From assembly GCA_032622095.1 (NCBI GenBank), contig CP136061.1, forward strand, positions 55,439,762-55,503,761: 64,000 nt of DNA. Reading direction: 5' to 3'. Position numbers and translations under genes: made by a program. Source of the DNA: Siphonodentalium dalli (Eukaryota; Mollusca; Scaphopoda; Gadilida; Siphonodentaliidae). Of the stretch, positions 63,724-64,000 are shown piece by piece. The first letter of the stretch is position 1; each line of letters starts with the position of its first letter. The notes under the pieces were generated by a model that was given only the letters and a program-made list of their open reading frames with translations, did no database searches and was not told the origin of the DNA.

Positions 63724-64000
63724 GTGAGTATTATCGCCATTGCCGAAAATAAATTATAAATGGCGAAAACAAAATGACGAAAAAAATGGCTAAATTGATT
63801 TCCTCTCAAATATGTCCATCAGGACATGGTGGCGATTATAAACACACCAGCATTCATCGGTCTAATAACATCACGCGCAGCTGACATCCGTACAACAAAA
63901 GCGTCGCCACCTCGTGTATGTTACACGATCCGATGTGCTTGGAGCAATTAGTAATATGTGTACATTTGTGTTGATTTCATGCAGTGTCAATGGCAGATGC
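63724..64000. other. Intron after exon 39 (cut by window)
   Basis: No exon or transposon terminus was recognised before the window ends. Confidence 0.7.

Overview
The window is animal nuclear DNA: AT-rich, intron-rich and packed with short inverted-repeat transposons. It has no operons and no bacterial gene layout. It holds the middle of one plus-strand gene, an axonemal inner-arm dynein heavy chain. Remembered family sequences point to DNAH1, for example the stretch around [18 protein letters not shown] and the AAA1-AAA4 motifs. The repeat types, and the tandem unit starting near 57.2 kb, suggest a lophotrochozoan, most likely a mollusc. That is an inference, not a demonstration.

I could join 39 constitutive exons (1912-63723) in one reading frame with GT-AG introns. 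Together they give 6114 coding bases, or 2038 residues; human DNAH1 is about 4,260 residues. In order they encode the linker (exons 1-7), AAA1 (8-13), AAA2 (14-19), AAA3 (20-27), AAA4 (28-32), stalk helix CC1 (33-35), the microtubule-binding tip (36-37) and the start of CC2 (38-39). The N-terminal tail lies before the window; AAA5, AAA6 and the C-terminal domain lie after it.

Two features suggest alternative splicing. The AAA1 Walker B exon exists twice (14346-14451 and 17850-17955). Both copies are 106 bp with identical phases, and using both puts a stop in frame, so they look mutually exclusive. A 30-nt in-frame microexon candidate with strong splice sites sits at 36171-36200. In addition, several exon edges with their splice sites are tandemly repeated in the adjoining intron: acceptors of exons 4, 10a and 13 (six copies), and donors of exons 15 and 34.

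The introns are an archive of small DNA transposons. (A) A hairpin family with the core GCCAATGCATTCTCTTATAT occurs at 16 or more sites, mostly TTAA-flanked; one copy has captured a piece of a class A GPCR gene. (B) A GGTGAATTTAGTGATGCTAG palindrome family has about nine copies, one with an 8-bp target duplication. (C) A TTAA-flanked TACTAAATACTCATTGAC family is present in several copies. (D) A CCACAGCAGAATTATGGGTA hairpin family is TA-flanked. Two 1.22-kb elements with GGCC ends and 3-bp target duplications carry a 178-codon minus-strand ORF of unknown function and a convergent plus-strand coding tail. Single elements include a hAT-type element (8881-10217), a pogo-like remnant, a nested 799-bp element with 55-bp terminal repeats, and satellites of 161 bp, 28/56 bp and 25 bp. 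No tRNA, rRNA, CRISPR array or second complete host gene was seen.
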